Shown: positions 1 through 9,167 of the stretch, piece after piece | How positions within the stretch are numbered: position 1 is the first letter of the stretch | Layout of the letters: the number at the start of each line of letters is the position of its first letter | NCBI GenBank assembly: GCA_024398495.1 | Contig: JAKSJA010000002.1 | Span: 30,045 to 94,044, forward strand | DNA: 64,000 nucleotides | Reading direction: 5' to 3' | Source of the DNA: Bacteroidaceae bacterium | GTDB lineage: Bacteria; Bacteroidota; Bacteroidia; Bacteroidales; Bacteroidaceae | Notes under the pieces: generated by a model | Seen by the model: the letters and a program-made list of their open reading frames with translations, nothing else | What the model was told of the DNA's origin: nothing | Databases searched by the model: none | Made by a program: the position numbers and the translations under genes

Positions 1-197
1 TCGTCTGTATTCTGGACGATATGAAAGGCTGTTGGCGATTCATAGTAATTGCGATGATAAGCAGCAAGTTTCGGATTACCGTAAATGATTGGAATGCACA
101 AATCAAAGACAGTAGGATCTTCAAACGCCTTGAAAATAAGTTTGTAACCTATGCCATTGGTGTCACCCTGTGTGATGGCAACCTTTATTTTTCCCAT
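1..197 (-). CDS. pdxA: 4-hydroxythreonine-4-phosphate dehydrogenase, N-terminal part (cut by window edge)
   Basis: Reading the minus strand from the ATG at 197 gives 65 codons, open to the left edge. The protein starts MGKIKVAITQGDTNGIGYK and continues into a segment ending in IIYGNPKLAAYHR. This is the typical PdxA start: a GITQGDxNGIG-like loop, then a CxPxIYGxxKxxxYHR segment. PdxA oxidises 4-phosphohydroxy-L-threonine in the DXP-dependent pyridoxal phosphate pathway in the cytoplasm. It lies 106 bp downstream of rlmN on the same strand and has its own TAnnTTTG box at 225-232. The metal-binding histidines lie outside the window. Confidence 0.85.
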   Translation of the reverse strand, partial: MGKIKVAITQGDTNGIGYKLIFKAFEDPTVFDLCIPIIYGNPKLAAYHRNYYESPTAFHIVQNTD

Positions 198-224
198 AAT
201 GATGATATATTTATTTTACTTGTG

Positions 225-232
225 CAAAGATA
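225..232 (-). promoter_or_regulatory. Bacteroidota -7 box of pdxA
   Basis: The minus strand reads TATCTTTG, matching the TAnnTTTG consensus, 27 nt upstream of the pdxA ATG. The -33 element is not clear. Confidence 0.6.
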
Positions 233-303
233 ATAAAAGATTTGAAAATCAAGACGCATGTATATTGTTTTCTAACAATATAACTTGTCTGTTTACGAAT
301 TTC

Positions 304-1359
304 TTATCTTTGCTCTGCTGTAGAAAGCAGCCCACAAGCTGCAAAGATATCTTCGCCACGTGATGCACGAATAGTAGTGAAGATTCCATGTGCCGTAAGA
401 TAGTCGCGCATCGTCTCAAGACGTTTTTCATCAGATGTATTCATGTCTATATCCGGAATACGATGCCAACGTATAAGGTTTACTCTACAATCAAGTGGCG
501 ACAATAATTTTACAAGTTCTTTAAGATGCAAATTACTATCGTTAAAACCAGCAAAAACGATATATTCAAAAGATAGACGACGTTGTCTTACCTCGCGTTC
601 ATTACGAGGAAAATAATGTGTTAGATCTTTCATCATCGCATCCATAGAGTAGGCTTTTTCAGCGGGCATAATACTCTCTCTCTGTTCATGTATAGGGGAG
701 TGTAGAGATATTGCAAGATTACATTCGCTTTCTTCGAGAAATCTGCGTAGCCCTTTCTTAATGCCACACGTACTTACCGTTATCCTTTTAGGGCTCCATG
801 CCCATCCATAATCGGCCGTAAGGATGTCGAGTGTCTTCATGACATTATCCAAATTATCCAATGGCTCTCCCTGCCCCATATAAACGATGTTGGTAAGTGG
901 AGTCTTACCATCTTCAACAAGTCGGCTATTGACGCTCATTATCTGATTTAGTATATCAGCAGGAGTGAGGTTGCCATGAAATCCCTGTTTTCCTGTCTGA
1001 CAGAAAAGACAGTTCATCTTGCATCCTATTTGACATGAAACACAAAGGGTGGCGCGGTCATGGTCAGGAATCATTACTGTCTCGACATACTGTCCGTCAA
1101 TGGTTGGAAAGAGGTATTTCTCGGTCTTGTCTTTGGAGATAAGAGTCTTTATAGGGTCCATTCTTCCAATGACGCAATGTTCTTCCAATATCTGACGGTT
1201 TGCTTTCGATATATTCGTCATGTCGTCAAAAGATACAGCCTGCTTTTGATATAGCCACTGTGATATCTGCTTTGCAGTAAATGTAGGCATTCCAAAATCT
1301 TTGACAAGTGCCTGCAGTTCATGCAATGTCAGTCCAAGCAAAACAGTTTTTCCCTCCAT
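304..1359 (-). CDS. rlmN: 23S rRNA (adenine2503-C2)-methyltransferase
   Basis: A 351-aa radical SAM enzyme that methylates C2 of A2503 in 23S rRNA and A37 in some tRNAs. The radical SAM cluster motif is visible as CKMNCLFCQTG (CxxxCxxC), followed by VYMGQGEPLDN, which is the SAM-binding GEP motif of the family. ISLHSP and the C-terminal VNLIRWH and TIRASRGEDIFAACGLL segments also match; the late Cys in AACG is the expected methyl-carrying cysteine. Length is normal for RlmN. The start is 15 bp after the endonuclease stop on the same strand, so the gene is probably cotranscribed with it. Confidence 0.95.
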   Translation of the reverse strand: MEGKTVLLGLTLHELQALVKDFGMPTFTAKQISQWLYQKQAVSFDDMTNISKANRQILEEHCVIGRMDPIKTLISKDKTEKYLFPTIDGQYVETVMIPDHDRATLCVSCQIGCKMNCLFCQTGKQGFHGNLTPADILNQIMSVNSRLVEDGKTPLTNIVYMGQGEPLDNLDNVMKTLDILTADYGWAWSPKRITVSTCGIKKGLRRFLEESECNLAISLHSPIHEQRESIMPAEKAYSMDAMMKDLTHYFPRNEREVRQRRLSFEYIVFAGFNDSNLHLKELVKLLSPLDCRVNLIRWHRIPDIDMNTSDEKRLETMRDYLTAHGIFTTIRASRGEDIFAACGLLSTAEQR

Positions 1360-1374
1360 ATTCTCAACGTTTTT

Positions 1375-2340
1375 TCACCAGTTCCATGCAGATAAAACCA
1401 CACCTTTTTCCACGGCGTTCTCTATATAGTCTGGCAGATTGCAGAAAAAGTCTATTCCCGTTTTTTTCTCCAATTCATCTATCGAAATAACATAATCCCG
1501 CAAATCGTTGTTTTCACGATTTATATTCTCATGCTCTACCCAGAACGCCATTGCCTTGTAGCCATAATTATTCTTTTCGCCAGTCTTATCGTTTTTACAT
1601 AAGACAGCCATATAATAATACTTTGGAACTATTAGATGTCCCCCGACACGTTCTATTATATGTTCCGACTTGTCAATGGTACCGCCACGTACGACATAAA
1701 GGGTGTCAGCAAACCATGATGAGCCCTGTTTGAAAGTGTTCCATTTTCTAACCTTGTTCTCCATCTTTCCCCATATACCTGCATTGAATCGATTCCACAT
1801 CGGTTGCATGTTGGTCATAAAAAATGTCTGACGGTTTGCGGCCGTTGATGTCTGGCGGTCATAAGATGCCAACACATGTCCGTGATCGTAACCACTTCCG
1901 TAAAAATAGTCTTTTCTGGTATAATATTTCTGTTCAATATCTTCATCCCAAAGATATTCATCATATCGTCCGGCAGAGCCAGATACATTGGTATTATTGT
2001 TACCAAAATAATACATGGTAAAAGCACTCCAACGCTGTGTATCCAGTTCGTAGTCCCATTCTGTCACGAAGTTCACACCAATATCGTCTGATTCATGGAT
2101 GATAAAATAGTTCTGGGCACCTTTAAGTTTCGGTACTTCAAGACGTTTTGCTATCTTCAGTGCTTTCGCATCAGATACCGAAGCAGAATGCTGTTCTATC
2201 AGCGTGTTATTGGCATTTATGTTACCTTCGTGTGGATTATCACCACCATTATCATCTCCATCGCTGCAGTTTGCCACCAACATACAACAAACAACGAAGA
2301 TAAGACTATACCATGTCATCCGTGCCTTGCGTCTTCTCAT
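1375..2340 (-). CDS. DNA/RNA non-specific endonuclease, lipoprotein (NUC1 family)
   Basis: A 321-aa secreted nuclease. The N terminus has a basic stretch, a hydrophobic segment and a lipobox (LVANC), so it should be lipid-anchored in the outer membrane. The ββα-metal core is SGYDHGHVLASYDRQTS followed by QTFFMTNMQPMWNRFNAGIW. The family motif DRGH is DHGH here; the general-base His is kept, and the later Asn in FNAG fits the metal-binding position. It lies downstream of a TonB receptor and two surface lipoproteins, which suggests cleavage of extracellular nucleic acid. It has its own -7 box at 2362-2369. The family call is firm; the physiological role is inferred. Confidence 0.88.
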   Translation of the reverse strand: MRRRKARMTWYSLIFVVCCMLVANCSDGDDNGGDNPHEGNINANNTLIEQHSASVSDAKALKIAKRLEVPKLKGAQNYFIIHESDDIGVNFVTEWDYELDTQRWSAFTMYYFGNNNTNVSGSAGRYDEYLWDEDIEQKYYTRKDYFYGSGYDHGHVLASYDRQTSTAANRQTFFMTNMQPMWNRFNAGIWGKMENKVRKWNTFKQGSSWFADTLYVVRGGTIDKSEHIIERVGGHLIVPKYYYMAVLCKNDKTGEKNNYGYKAMAFWVEHENINRENNDLRDYVISIDELEKKTGIDFFCNLPDYIENAVEKGVVLSAWNW

Positions 2341-2361
2341 AATATTTTAATATTATTGTGA

Positions 2362-2369
2362 CAAAGTTA
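2362..2369 (-). promoter_or_regulatory. -7 box (TAACTTTG) of the endonuclease-rlmN unit
   Basis: The minus strand reads TAACTTTG, with a TTTG at 2393-2390 exactly 20 bp further upstream. This is a full match to the Bacteroidota -33/-7 promoter. Confidence 0.65.
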
Positions 2370-2395
2370 CTATATTGTTTGCATTTACGCAAATC

Positions 2396-2426
2396 AAAAG
2401 ACCTGCAACAAATGTGCAGGCCTTTT
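2396..2426 (-). terminator. Rho-independent terminator after the choice-of-anchor J lipoprotein gene
   Basis: On the minus strand a GGCCTGCA / TGCAGGTC stem closes a 7-nt loop and is flanked by A-rich and T-rich runs ending TTTTGATTT. It lies 32 bp after the stop of the 2458-4353 gene and just upstream of the endonuclease promoter. It therefore separates the receptor-lipoprotein unit from the nuclease unit. Confidence 0.75.
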
Positions 2427-2457
2427 CCTTGATTATTTTAAGTCTTATCACTATACC

Positions 2458-4353
2458 TTATTCAATAGAGAGTTTTTCCACTTCCCATGTCGGTGCACAA
2501 GAATCCGTACTCGTATATTTGAAGGCGATATAGATGGTCTTGCCTGCATAGGTTGAGAAATCGGCAGTATAATCGCCGAAATTCCAATCTGTACCAGCAG
2601 GCCAACCTGTCATGTTCACTACCGACCAGTTTGTCTTATCTGTAGAAACCATCACGTTTACATGGTCTGCACGGTTACCGCCCTTCAACTGATTCATTGC
2701 CTCGTGTATTGTAAGTGTACTTACACCTGATGGCAAATTGATGGCAGGAGAGATGAGCCAACTTTCAGAAGCAAAGCATTTGGAAATGTAAGCAGATGCT
2801 TTCATACCGTATCTTGAATCGAAGTTCCATACGTAAGTCAGTCCTTCTGGCAGTGTCTTGTCTTCAATAGTCCAGTCACCCTGTGAACCTGTTGTTTTAA
2901 AGTCCATAAAGTAACCTTCACCTACAGGCTTTGGATCATCACCTGGTTTTGTACCGAATGTCTTACCATCACACTCTGCGTATGTTGTGCTCTTCAAACC
3001 TGCAGTACCGAAGTATTTCTCCAAAGAACCATAGATGAGCAGTTCTTTCTTGTACATCCCTGGATTATCCATAAGGTTAATACCTATTCTTACAGCAGAG
3101 CCACCAACCAACTGAATAGGGAGACATTTGCTTATATCTGTCTCATCTGCAGAAGTGGCGATGATGATGTTTGAAGCAACAGCACCGTCAGTTCCGAATA
3201 CTGCATCTGTTAATTTCTGACCAGATATGAAACCTACAATATAACCTTTCACATATCCTTTCTCAGACTGATGAGCCTGTGCACCTGCGATAGTGTATGG
3301 GTCATCATAAGTGCCACTACCTTCTTCTGATGGATGAGGTGGTACTGGAGCAGAACCACGACTTATCCAATATAAACAACTTTCTCTCTCTTTGGTTTCT
3401 GGGGTCGAGTTATACAATGTTACATTGCCATAGACAATAACCGTGTCACCAACTTGTAACTGGTCTGTAGATGTAAATTTGGCATTATTCAAATAGTAAC
3501 TTCTATATACATAGAATGTATTTGTATCTGCACCAGTATCAGAAACATAATATGTTGCGTTGCCATAACTACCCGTATCAAGTTCCTTAATATTAGCTAC
3601 TATGCCTTTGAAATAAATCTTTTCCGTTGGGATGTTCTCTTCAGCAAACAATTGAAGTAGTTTTGCTATATTATATGGGTCATCGGCGGTACCACTTCCC
3701 TTTGGGTCAATAGGAGTTGGAGGAGGAGGTACAGGCGCTGAACCTTCTTTCATCTCAAAGTTCTGCAACTCCCATGTTGTAGAAGATAATTCAGGAGCAT
3801 AGAATGACAATGCTACATACACATTTTCCTTATTTACATAGTCGGCAGGAACAGCAATGTTTCCAGATGAATAGAGAGTCCAATCAGAATAACTTGAGCC
3901 CACTGGAGTCCAAGGAATTTCTTCCCATGTTGCAGATTCAAAGTCCTTACCATCATAATCATTAGATATGAAGATTTTGTGATAATTTTCCCAACCAGAA
4001 ACTCTGTCAAAATAACGGATAGTGTAGTCAAAGCAGATGACAACATCGCCTGAAAGAGAATTAGTCTTCAAAGCTGGAGAAATGAGATAACCTGCAACCT
4101 CCTTTTTAGACTTTGACCCTGTTCCATCCCAGTCCTGATAACCCGTTGCCTGAACGTATGAAGAGCCTTGATCCCAAGGATTTTCACCAGAGCCTATCTC
4201 CGTAGAAATAAATGTTGTCCATCCTTTATTAAGATTTCCGCTCAGATAAGGCAAATCGCCTTGTGAAGGATTGTCGTATGGTTCTGGAACATCAGCACAT
4301 GCTGCAAACATCAAGCTGAGTAAACCGAATACTAAAAACTTAATCTTTTTCAT
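2458..4353 (-). CDS. Surface lipoprotein with choice-of-anchor J and two DUF6359-like domains
   Basis: A 631-aa lipoprotein with signal peptide MKKIKFLVFGLLSLMFAAC (lipobox FAAC). Approximate order: a choice-of-anchor J (jelly-roll) domain at residues 30-205; a Pro-rich linker GSAPVPPPPTPIDPKG; a DUF6359-like OB-fold unit starting GSGTADDPYNIAKL; a second linker GSAPVPPHP; a second DUF6359-like unit starting GSGTYDDPYTIAGA; and a C-terminal anchor-J-like domain (about 480-631). The two linkers and the xDDPYxIA starts show internal duplication. The function is unknown; the domains are common in substrate-binding surface lipoproteins. It lies 24 bp after the DUF5689 gene, in the same operon as the TonB receptor. 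Confidence 0.8.
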   Translation of the reverse strand: MKKIKFLVFGLLSLMFAACADVPEPYDNPSQGDLPYLSGNLNKGWTTFISTEIGSGENPWDQGSSYVQATGYQDWDGTGSKSKKEVAGYLISPALKTNSLSGDVVICFDYTIRYFDRVSGWENYHKIFISNDYDGKDFESATWEEIPWTPVGSSYSDWTLYSSGNIAVPADYVNKENVYVALSFYAPELSSTTWELQNFEMKEGSAPVPPPPTPIDPKGSGTADDPYNIAKLLQLFAEENIPTEKIYFKGIVANIKELDTGSYGNATYYVSDTGADTNTFYVYRSYYLNNAKFTSTDQLQVGDTVIVYGNVTLYNSTPETKERESCLYWISRGSAPVPPHPSEEGSGTYDDPYTIAGAQAHQSEKGYVKGYIVGFISGQKLTDAVFGTDGAVASNIIIATSADETDISKCLPIQLVGGSAVRIGINLMDNPGMYKKELLIYGSLEKYFGTAGLKSTTYAECDGKTFGTKPGDDPKPVGEGYFMDFKTTGSQGDWTIEDKTLPEGLTYVWNFDSRYGMKASAYISKCFASESWLISPAINLPSGVSTLTIHEAMNQLKGGNRADHVNVMVSTDKTNWSVVNMTGWPAGTDWNFGDYTADFSTYAGKTIYIAFKYTSTDSCAPTWEVEKLSIE

Positions 4354-4377
4354 TGTATTTTGTATTTTTATTTGTTT

Positions 4378-5265
4378 TTACTTATCTAATAACTCATCAC
4401 AATCATCAATAGAACGCAGGATAAATTCCCAGTTGCTCTTGTAGCGTTTCACCGTACCGCGTATGTTAACCTTTCCTGCCGGTATTGTGTCTGCACAGAA
4501 TCGAGCATAGTTGCTTGTATAAACCATTACTGAAGAACCCTGTTCTACGAAATAGAGAGATTTTGAACCAGAACCAACATTTGGTGTTGCCCATGTGGTC
4601 TTGCCACCTTCTTTGAAGGTCACATTCTTTATTTCTCCCAATACTCCTGCATCCTTGAATAAATCCCAGGAGGTCTTTGTTGAACCTTCCGCAAATGTAA
4701 CCGGCCCATAGACATAATTCTCGGAATCTACACCAGAGAAATTCTTATCATAACGATATACCTCACCTGTAATCTTGAAATGCTGTTGCCATAGCATAGG
4801 ATTCATACGTGACACATAAGTACTTCCTGAAGTGTTTGTATAAGGAGTTCCTATCTCAGCCTGCAGACCATAGTTACCGACATATAATCCTTGCAGTTCA
4901 ACCAATATCTCAGTACCAAGAGGAAGATATCCCCAAATACCGCCTTGAGAGATAGCGATGATGATTGCACCAGTCTCATCTTGAACAGCAATCTCGCTAT
5001 ACATATTTCCACCTATGTCATTTCCTGTCACAACACACAATAACTGCATTGGTTCTGTTACCTGTTCATAAGCATAATCCGTCGTAATCTGGCTCTTATA
5101 CATATTCTTCAGGTCTGCAATAGAGATGACATTTGTCTTCTTCAAATCATTGTTACCATATACACCTTCCGTGTTAGGAGTATCCCAATCCTTATCCATA
5201 CAGCTTGTCACACAAACTGTCATGATGAACATCAAACTGATTGTTAAAAACTTTATATTTTTCAT
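4378..5265 (-). CDS. DUF5689-domain surface lipoprotein
   Basis: A 295-aa lipoprotein. The signal peptide ends in lipobox VTSC at about residue 22. The first domain (about 45-140) has the DUF5689 pattern: ISIADLKNMY, then LCVVTGNDIGGNMYSEIAVQDETGAIIIAI, which resembles an OB-fold. The C-terminal half is a second β-rich domain. It sits 15 bp downstream of the TonB receptor gene and 24 bp upstream of the anchor-J lipoprotein gene. A role as the ligand-capturing partner of that receptor is inferred from position, not from direct homology to SusD. Confidence 0.82.
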   Translation of the reverse strand: MKNIKFLTISLMFIMTVCVTSCMDKDWDTPNTEGVYGNNDLKKTNVISIADLKNMYKSQITTDYAYEQVTEPMQLLCVVTGNDIGGNMYSEIAVQDETGAIIIAISQGGIWGYLPLGTEILVELQGLYVGNYGLQAEIGTPYTNTSGSTYVSRMNPMLWQQHFKITGEVYRYDKNFSGVDSENYVYGPVTFAEGSTKTSWDLFKDAGVLGEIKNVTFKEGGKTTWATPNVGSGSKSLYFVEQGSSVMVYTSNYARFCADTIPAGKVNIRGTVKRYKSNWEFILRSIDDCDELLDK

Positions 5266-5280
5266 AACTCTGCCTCCTTC

Positions 5281-7827
5281 TTAGAATCTATATGAAACAA
5301 TGAACATACCGTTAATGCCATAGGCATAGTATTTTTTCGGATTCATACTGAACACATAAGTACGTGCATTACCACTGCTGGTATAGTCGGCACGACTTTG
5401 TTCGTAACCACCTGTACAGAAGTCACGTTTGTTCAGGATGTTAGTAAGCATAAGGTTTACAGAAAGAGATCCTTTCTTTACATATATGGAACGTCCAATA
5501 CTTGCATCAAGCATAAAACCTCCGTTTCCTTTTGCCTGCGAAGCCTTGTCGTAATCGAATTCACCTGTGTTGGTAATAAGATCATTTGCTGCTGCTGTAC
5601 TCTCGAAACGATAAGTAGGAGAATAAGACAGATAGATACGGTCGTAGTAGTTTCCATACAAATCAAGATACCATCCTTTTGCATGATAACTCAATCCAAG
5701 ACTGGCAGCCGTCAAAGGTGTACTGCTTTCACGCATACCCTTGATGTGTGCAACATCGTCATCGTATGTACCTTTTGTTGACATCAGATAACGTACATCT
5801 ACATCGTTCATATACTTAGCCTCACCAATAGTTCCGAGTAAGTTTACATCAAAAGCAGATGTTATCCTTATCTTTGCGCCCAGTTCAGCTCCGTAATATT
5901 CTTTGTCAATTCCTGTTAAAGACATGTAAGAGAAAGAATTGGCATCATCAAAGTATAATGGCAACCACTCTGTAGCATCCTTAGTCTGACTGTAGTATCC
6001 CATGAGATTTACTTTCAGCCACGCACTCTGATATTGATATGATATTTCAGAGGAGAATATTTTTTCTACATTCAGATTATTGACAAAATCATTGTTTACT
6101 TCTGGAGCAGCGAAAGCTGTACTTGCTATAGGTGCCATTGTCTCAAATCCACATCCTAATGATAACGAATGTCCTCTGCCAAGGGTAATGAAAGCACCTG
6201 TCTTTGCACCACCGTCAAGGAACTTTGCTGTCTCACTCTTTCCGAGAGAGTTGGTTGGAGCAAGTCCGTTCTGCATCTTACCATCGCGTTGCATCGTGGT
6301 ACCACCAATCCTACCACTCAGGTAATAATGCATTGCCCGATAGTCACCGGCAAATGTAGCCCATGCATTTGCTTTGTTTGTCAAGAGATTGTAATCAGCC
6401 ATAAACTTATCACCTTCTCCTACCATCTTTCCGCCATCACGCATATCATACATGAGCTGAGTAGAACCAGTACCATAATTACTGGAAGCATAAGTGTTGA
6501 TATTGTGGAAAGACTTTGCACCGAGCATATCATCAATAGTATAATAATGATACCCAACATTTCTCTGCAGAGAGAAGCCGCCTGTCAACTTGTGGTTTTT
6601 GTTTATCTGATGCTGGATGTTTGAAGCGAGTGTCAGGTTGAACACGTTATTATGTCTTGCCTGCAAGTAATACATAGCATCAACGCCAGCCTTGTTGGCA
6701 GACTCATTGGAAGCATAAAGTTGATTCCAGTTTATCTGTCTGTTAGCCTCTGAACTGGTAAAATAGTCATAAGCCGTCTGCCAGTCTCGTAAGTTCTGCA
6801 AGGTACGGTTAGGACTGTCTTTATCCCATACATTATAGAAATTACTTGGCATCTTCTTGTAATAGTCCGGCTGTGGGTTTTCAGAATTGTTGTAATTCAA
6901 CTTCGTTGTGCTGTACATACTGTAGCGGCCAGACAGTGTTGTAGTGAGTTTTGTGTCGTTGTTTATCTTCCAATCCCAAGTAAACAATCCTGTTGGAGCA
7001 TAATCTTTAACAACACGTGAATTACGGACCTTGCCATCCTGGTAGCCCCAGTAAGGGTTGTAAGTATAACTGTTTGCTAACCAGTAACCTTCATCTGTGG
7101 AAGCACCTTGTGTAGAACGTTCTGTCGGGTTACCCCATGTCACGAATGAAATACTGTGCTGGTCATTGATACGTTTTTCCATTCCAAGGAAATAGGACAG
7201 AGCATTATAGAACGTACCCTTTACATAACCACGCTGTGCCCAACGATAGGTAACAGCAGCAGAGAATGCCCAACCGTTTTCCATAAGTCCGGTGTTGTAC
7301 GTGTACATACCACGAACAGTGTAGTTTCTGTTAGCACCGGCTACGGAAGCCTTGTGGCCATTTGCGAAACTGCTTGGACGGAAATTGTAATTGTTACTAC
7401 CTGCCATACCACCCATCGTATAGGTGTTGTCTTCAAAAGGCAATGTACTTTCTACACCACGGGTCTGATTGTTAAGACCACCTACGAGAGAATACCCGAA
7501 AGAACCTCTTTCCAGGTCGTTCATGGGGTTGCCATTGATATAAATATCATTGTACTTCGGGTTCATACCACGATACTTGAAACGCATCGGACTGAACCTG
7601 TACCCCACATTGCTGGCATAGATGTTTGACGAGCTTCCGACGATACTCACGTTTTGTGACATATCATCATTCTCACCCAACTGAGTTTCGGTAAAGGTAA
7701 AGGTGTTTTCCGTCATCTCTGACTCCTCACCTGTTTTCAGTGTGCCTTCACCATTCTTATCAGTTTGAGCAAAGGAAATCTGTGCGCAACAAAATGCCAA
7801 AAGGATAAATTTGAATTTTAAACGCAT
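5281..7827 (-). CDS. TonB-dependent receptor (outer-membrane β-barrel)
   Basis: 848 aa when started at the ATG at 7827 (MRLKFKFILLAFCCAQISFAQ, a clear signal peptide). The longer reading from 7899 runs through the promoter and is rejected. Residues of about 45-170 form a plug-like domain (SNVGYRFSPMRFKYRGMNP, DIYINGNPMNDLERG). The remainder is aromatic-rich alternating β-strands ending in VSYRF, the usual barrel-insertion signal with terminal Phe. There is no N-terminal carboxypeptidase-like domain, so it is not a classical SusC. It heads an operon with the DUF5689 and anchor-J lipoproteins and sits upstream of the nuclease. The cargo is unknown; nucleic acid fragments are the positional guess. 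Confidence 0.85.
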   Translation of the reverse strand: MRLKFKFILLAFCCAQISFAQTDKNGEGTLKTGEESEMTENTFTFTETQLGENDDMSQNVSIVGSSSNIYASNVGYRFSPMRFKYRGMNPKYNDIYINGNPMNDLERGSFGYSLVGGLNNQTRGVESTLPFEDNTYTMGGMAGSNNYNFRPSSFANGHKASVAGANRNYTVRGMYTYNTGLMENGWAFSAAVTYRWAQRGYVKGTFYNALSYFLGMEKRINDQHSISFVTWGNPTERSTQGASTDEGYWLANSYTYNPYWGYQDGKVRNSRVVKDYAPTGLFTWDWKINNDTKLTTTLSGRYSMYSTTKLNYNNSENPQPDYYKKMPSNFYNVWDKDSPNRTLQNLRDWQTAYDYFTSSEANRQINWNQLYASNESANKAGVDAMYYLQARHNNVFNLTLASNIQHQINKNHKLTGGFSLQRNVGYHYYTIDDMLGAKSFHNINTYASSNYGTGSTQLMYDMRDGGKMVGEGDKFMADYNLLTNKANAWATFAGDYRAMHYYLSGRIGGTTMQRDGKMQNGLAPTNSLGKSETAKFLDGGAKTGAFITLGRGHSLSLGCGFETMAPIASTAFAAPEVNNDFVNNLNVEKIFSSEISYQYQSAWLKVNLMGYYSQTKDATEWLPLYFDDANSFSYMSLTGIDKEYYGAELGAKIRITSAFDVNLLGTIGEAKYMNDVDVRYLMSTKGTYDDDVAHIKGMRESSTPLTAASLGLSYHAKGWYLDLYGNYYDRIYLSYSPTYRFESTAAANDLITNTGEFDYDKASQAKGNGGFMLDASIGRSIYVKKGSLSVNLMLTNILNKRDFCTGGYEQSRADYTSSGNARTYVFSMNPKKYYAYGINGMFIVSYRF

Positions 7828-7881
7828 AATTATTTTGGAATAAATGTATTTGTTTGTGATTTCGGTGTTTTTATCGGTTCG

Positions 7882-7913
7882 CAAAATTACAATAAACAAA
7901 AGACAAAAACAAA
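7882..7913 (-). promoter_or_regulatory. Promoter of the TonB receptor-lipoprotein operon
   Basis: The minus strand has TTTG at 7913-7910, a 20-bp spacer, and TAATTTTG at 7889-7882. Both elements match the Bacteroidota -33/-7 consensus, 54 nt before the chosen ATG. Confidence 0.65.
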
Positions 7914-7950
7914 AAATAATGGAATTATTTTAGAGTTATGTGTTTTATTG

Positions 7951-7958
7951 TATCTTTG
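7951..7958 (+). promoter_or_regulatory. -7 box of aroA, almost on the start codon
   Basis: TATCTTTG is followed by only 5 nt and then the aroA ATG (7964). With the usual spacing the transcript would start within a few bases of the ATG, giving a leaderless or nearly leaderless mRNA. Confidence 0.6.
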
Positions 7959-7963
7959 CAAAG

Positions 7964-9163
7964 ATGAAATACAAAATCACTGCACCAAAAAAAATGAAGG
8001 CAGAAGTGACACTGCCTGCATCAAAGAGCATCAGCAACAGAGCATTGATGATAAGGGCTTTGTGTAAAGAAAATTTTATTATCAAGAATCTCTCCGACTG
8101 TGATGACACCCAAATCATTACTGAGGCACTCAATGCGAAAAAAAAGGACTCTCCACAGACTATCGATATTGGTAATTGTGGCACTGCAATGCGTTTTCTT
8201 ACAGCCTATTTCGCCATACAGGAAGGAGAATTTATATTGACTGGCAACGAGCGGATGAAATGTCGCCCTATCGGAGAACTTGTTAATGCCTTACAATCTC
8301 TCGGAGCAGACATCAAATATATGGGAAAAACGGGATTCCCTCCGCTCAAGATTACTGGTAAAAAGTTTGATGGTGGAATGGTGGAAATCTCCAGCAACAT
8401 CTCTTCACAATTCGTGTCTGCACTACTGCTTATTGCACCTATTCTAAAGAATGGCATTTCAATAAAACTAAGCGATGAAATCGCATCAAAACCATACATA
8501 GGCACCACCATCTGGTTGATGAAAGAATTTGGTATTGAAACAGAATGGACAGAGTCCAACATCCTGATAGTAAAACCTCAAAAATACGTACCTCACGACA
8601 TTATCATAGAAAAAGATTGGAGTGCTACATCTTATTGGTATGAGATTGTTGCATTAAGCGAAGACCCTGATGCTGAAGTTGTCTTGAAAGGAATGAATAG
8701 AAACAGTGCGCAGGGGGATAAAATCATCATTGACATCTTCAAATCATTGAATGTAAGTTCTAAATTTGTTGGCTCGGACCTTATCATAAAGAAAACAGGT
8801 AAGTCGCCAATATGCGAGAAACCTATTTCTTTCCGCGATTGCCCGGACATTGCCCCCACACTGATGGCAACATGCAAGGCCCTTGGTATAAGACCACAGT
8901 TTATTGGGTTGGAAAACCTAAAATACAAAGAATCTGACAGACTTGCGGCAATGGAAGAAGAACTAAGAAAAATAGACAGTTTCAGCAATACATTATCTTT
9001 TCATTCTCATGACGACCATCGCATTGCCATGTCGCTTGCACCATTATCATTATGTGGTCATACCTTATCGATTGATGATGTTGATGTCGTAAAAAAATCC
9101 TACCCTTCTTTTTGGCAGGACCTCAGAAGAGCAGGATTTGATATTGTAGATTTTGTTCAATGA
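7964..9163 (+). CDS. aroA: 3-phosphoshikimate 1-carboxyvinyltransferase (EPSP synthase)
   Basis: 399 aa from the ATG at 7964 (MKYKITAPKKMKAEVTLPAS). An in-frame ATG at 7940 lies upstream of the promoter box and is rejected. AroA joins shikimate-3-phosphate and phosphoenolpyruvate in aromatic amino acid synthesis. Visible motifs: LPASKSISNRALMI (K, S and R of the substrate site), DIGNCGTAMRFLTA (the GNAGTAMR loop with Ala replaced by Cys), SSQFVSALLL, KESDRLAAM and HDDHRIAMS. Slightly shorter than the E. coli enzyme. It is divergent from the TonB receptor and converges with the OmpA-like gene, with only 4 bp between stops. Confidence 0.95.
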   Translation: MKYKITAPKKMKAEVTLPASKSISNRALMIRALCKENFIIKNLSDCDDTQIITEALNAKKKDSPQTIDIGNCGTAMRFLTAYFAIQEGEFILTGNERMKCRPIGELVNALQSLGADIKYMGKTGFPPLKITGKKFDGGMVEISSNISSQFVSALLLIAPILKNGISIKLSDEIASKPYIGTTIWLMKEFGIETEWTESNILIVKPQKYVPHDIIIEKDWSATSYWYEIVALSEDPDAEVVLKGMNRNSAQGDKIIIDIFKSLNVSSKFVGSDLIIKKTGKSPICEKPISFRDCPDIAPTLMATCKALGIRPQFIGLENLKYKESDRLAAMEEELRKIDSFSNTLSFHSHDDHRIAMSLAPLSLCGHTLSIDDVDVVKKSYPSFWQDLRRAGFDIVDFVQ

Positions 9164-9167
9164 CGAC

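Noticed and set aside
7827-7899. Longer start for the first TonB receptor
   Set aside because: The extra 24 codons cover the -33/-7 promoter, and the signal peptide begins at the ATG at 7827.
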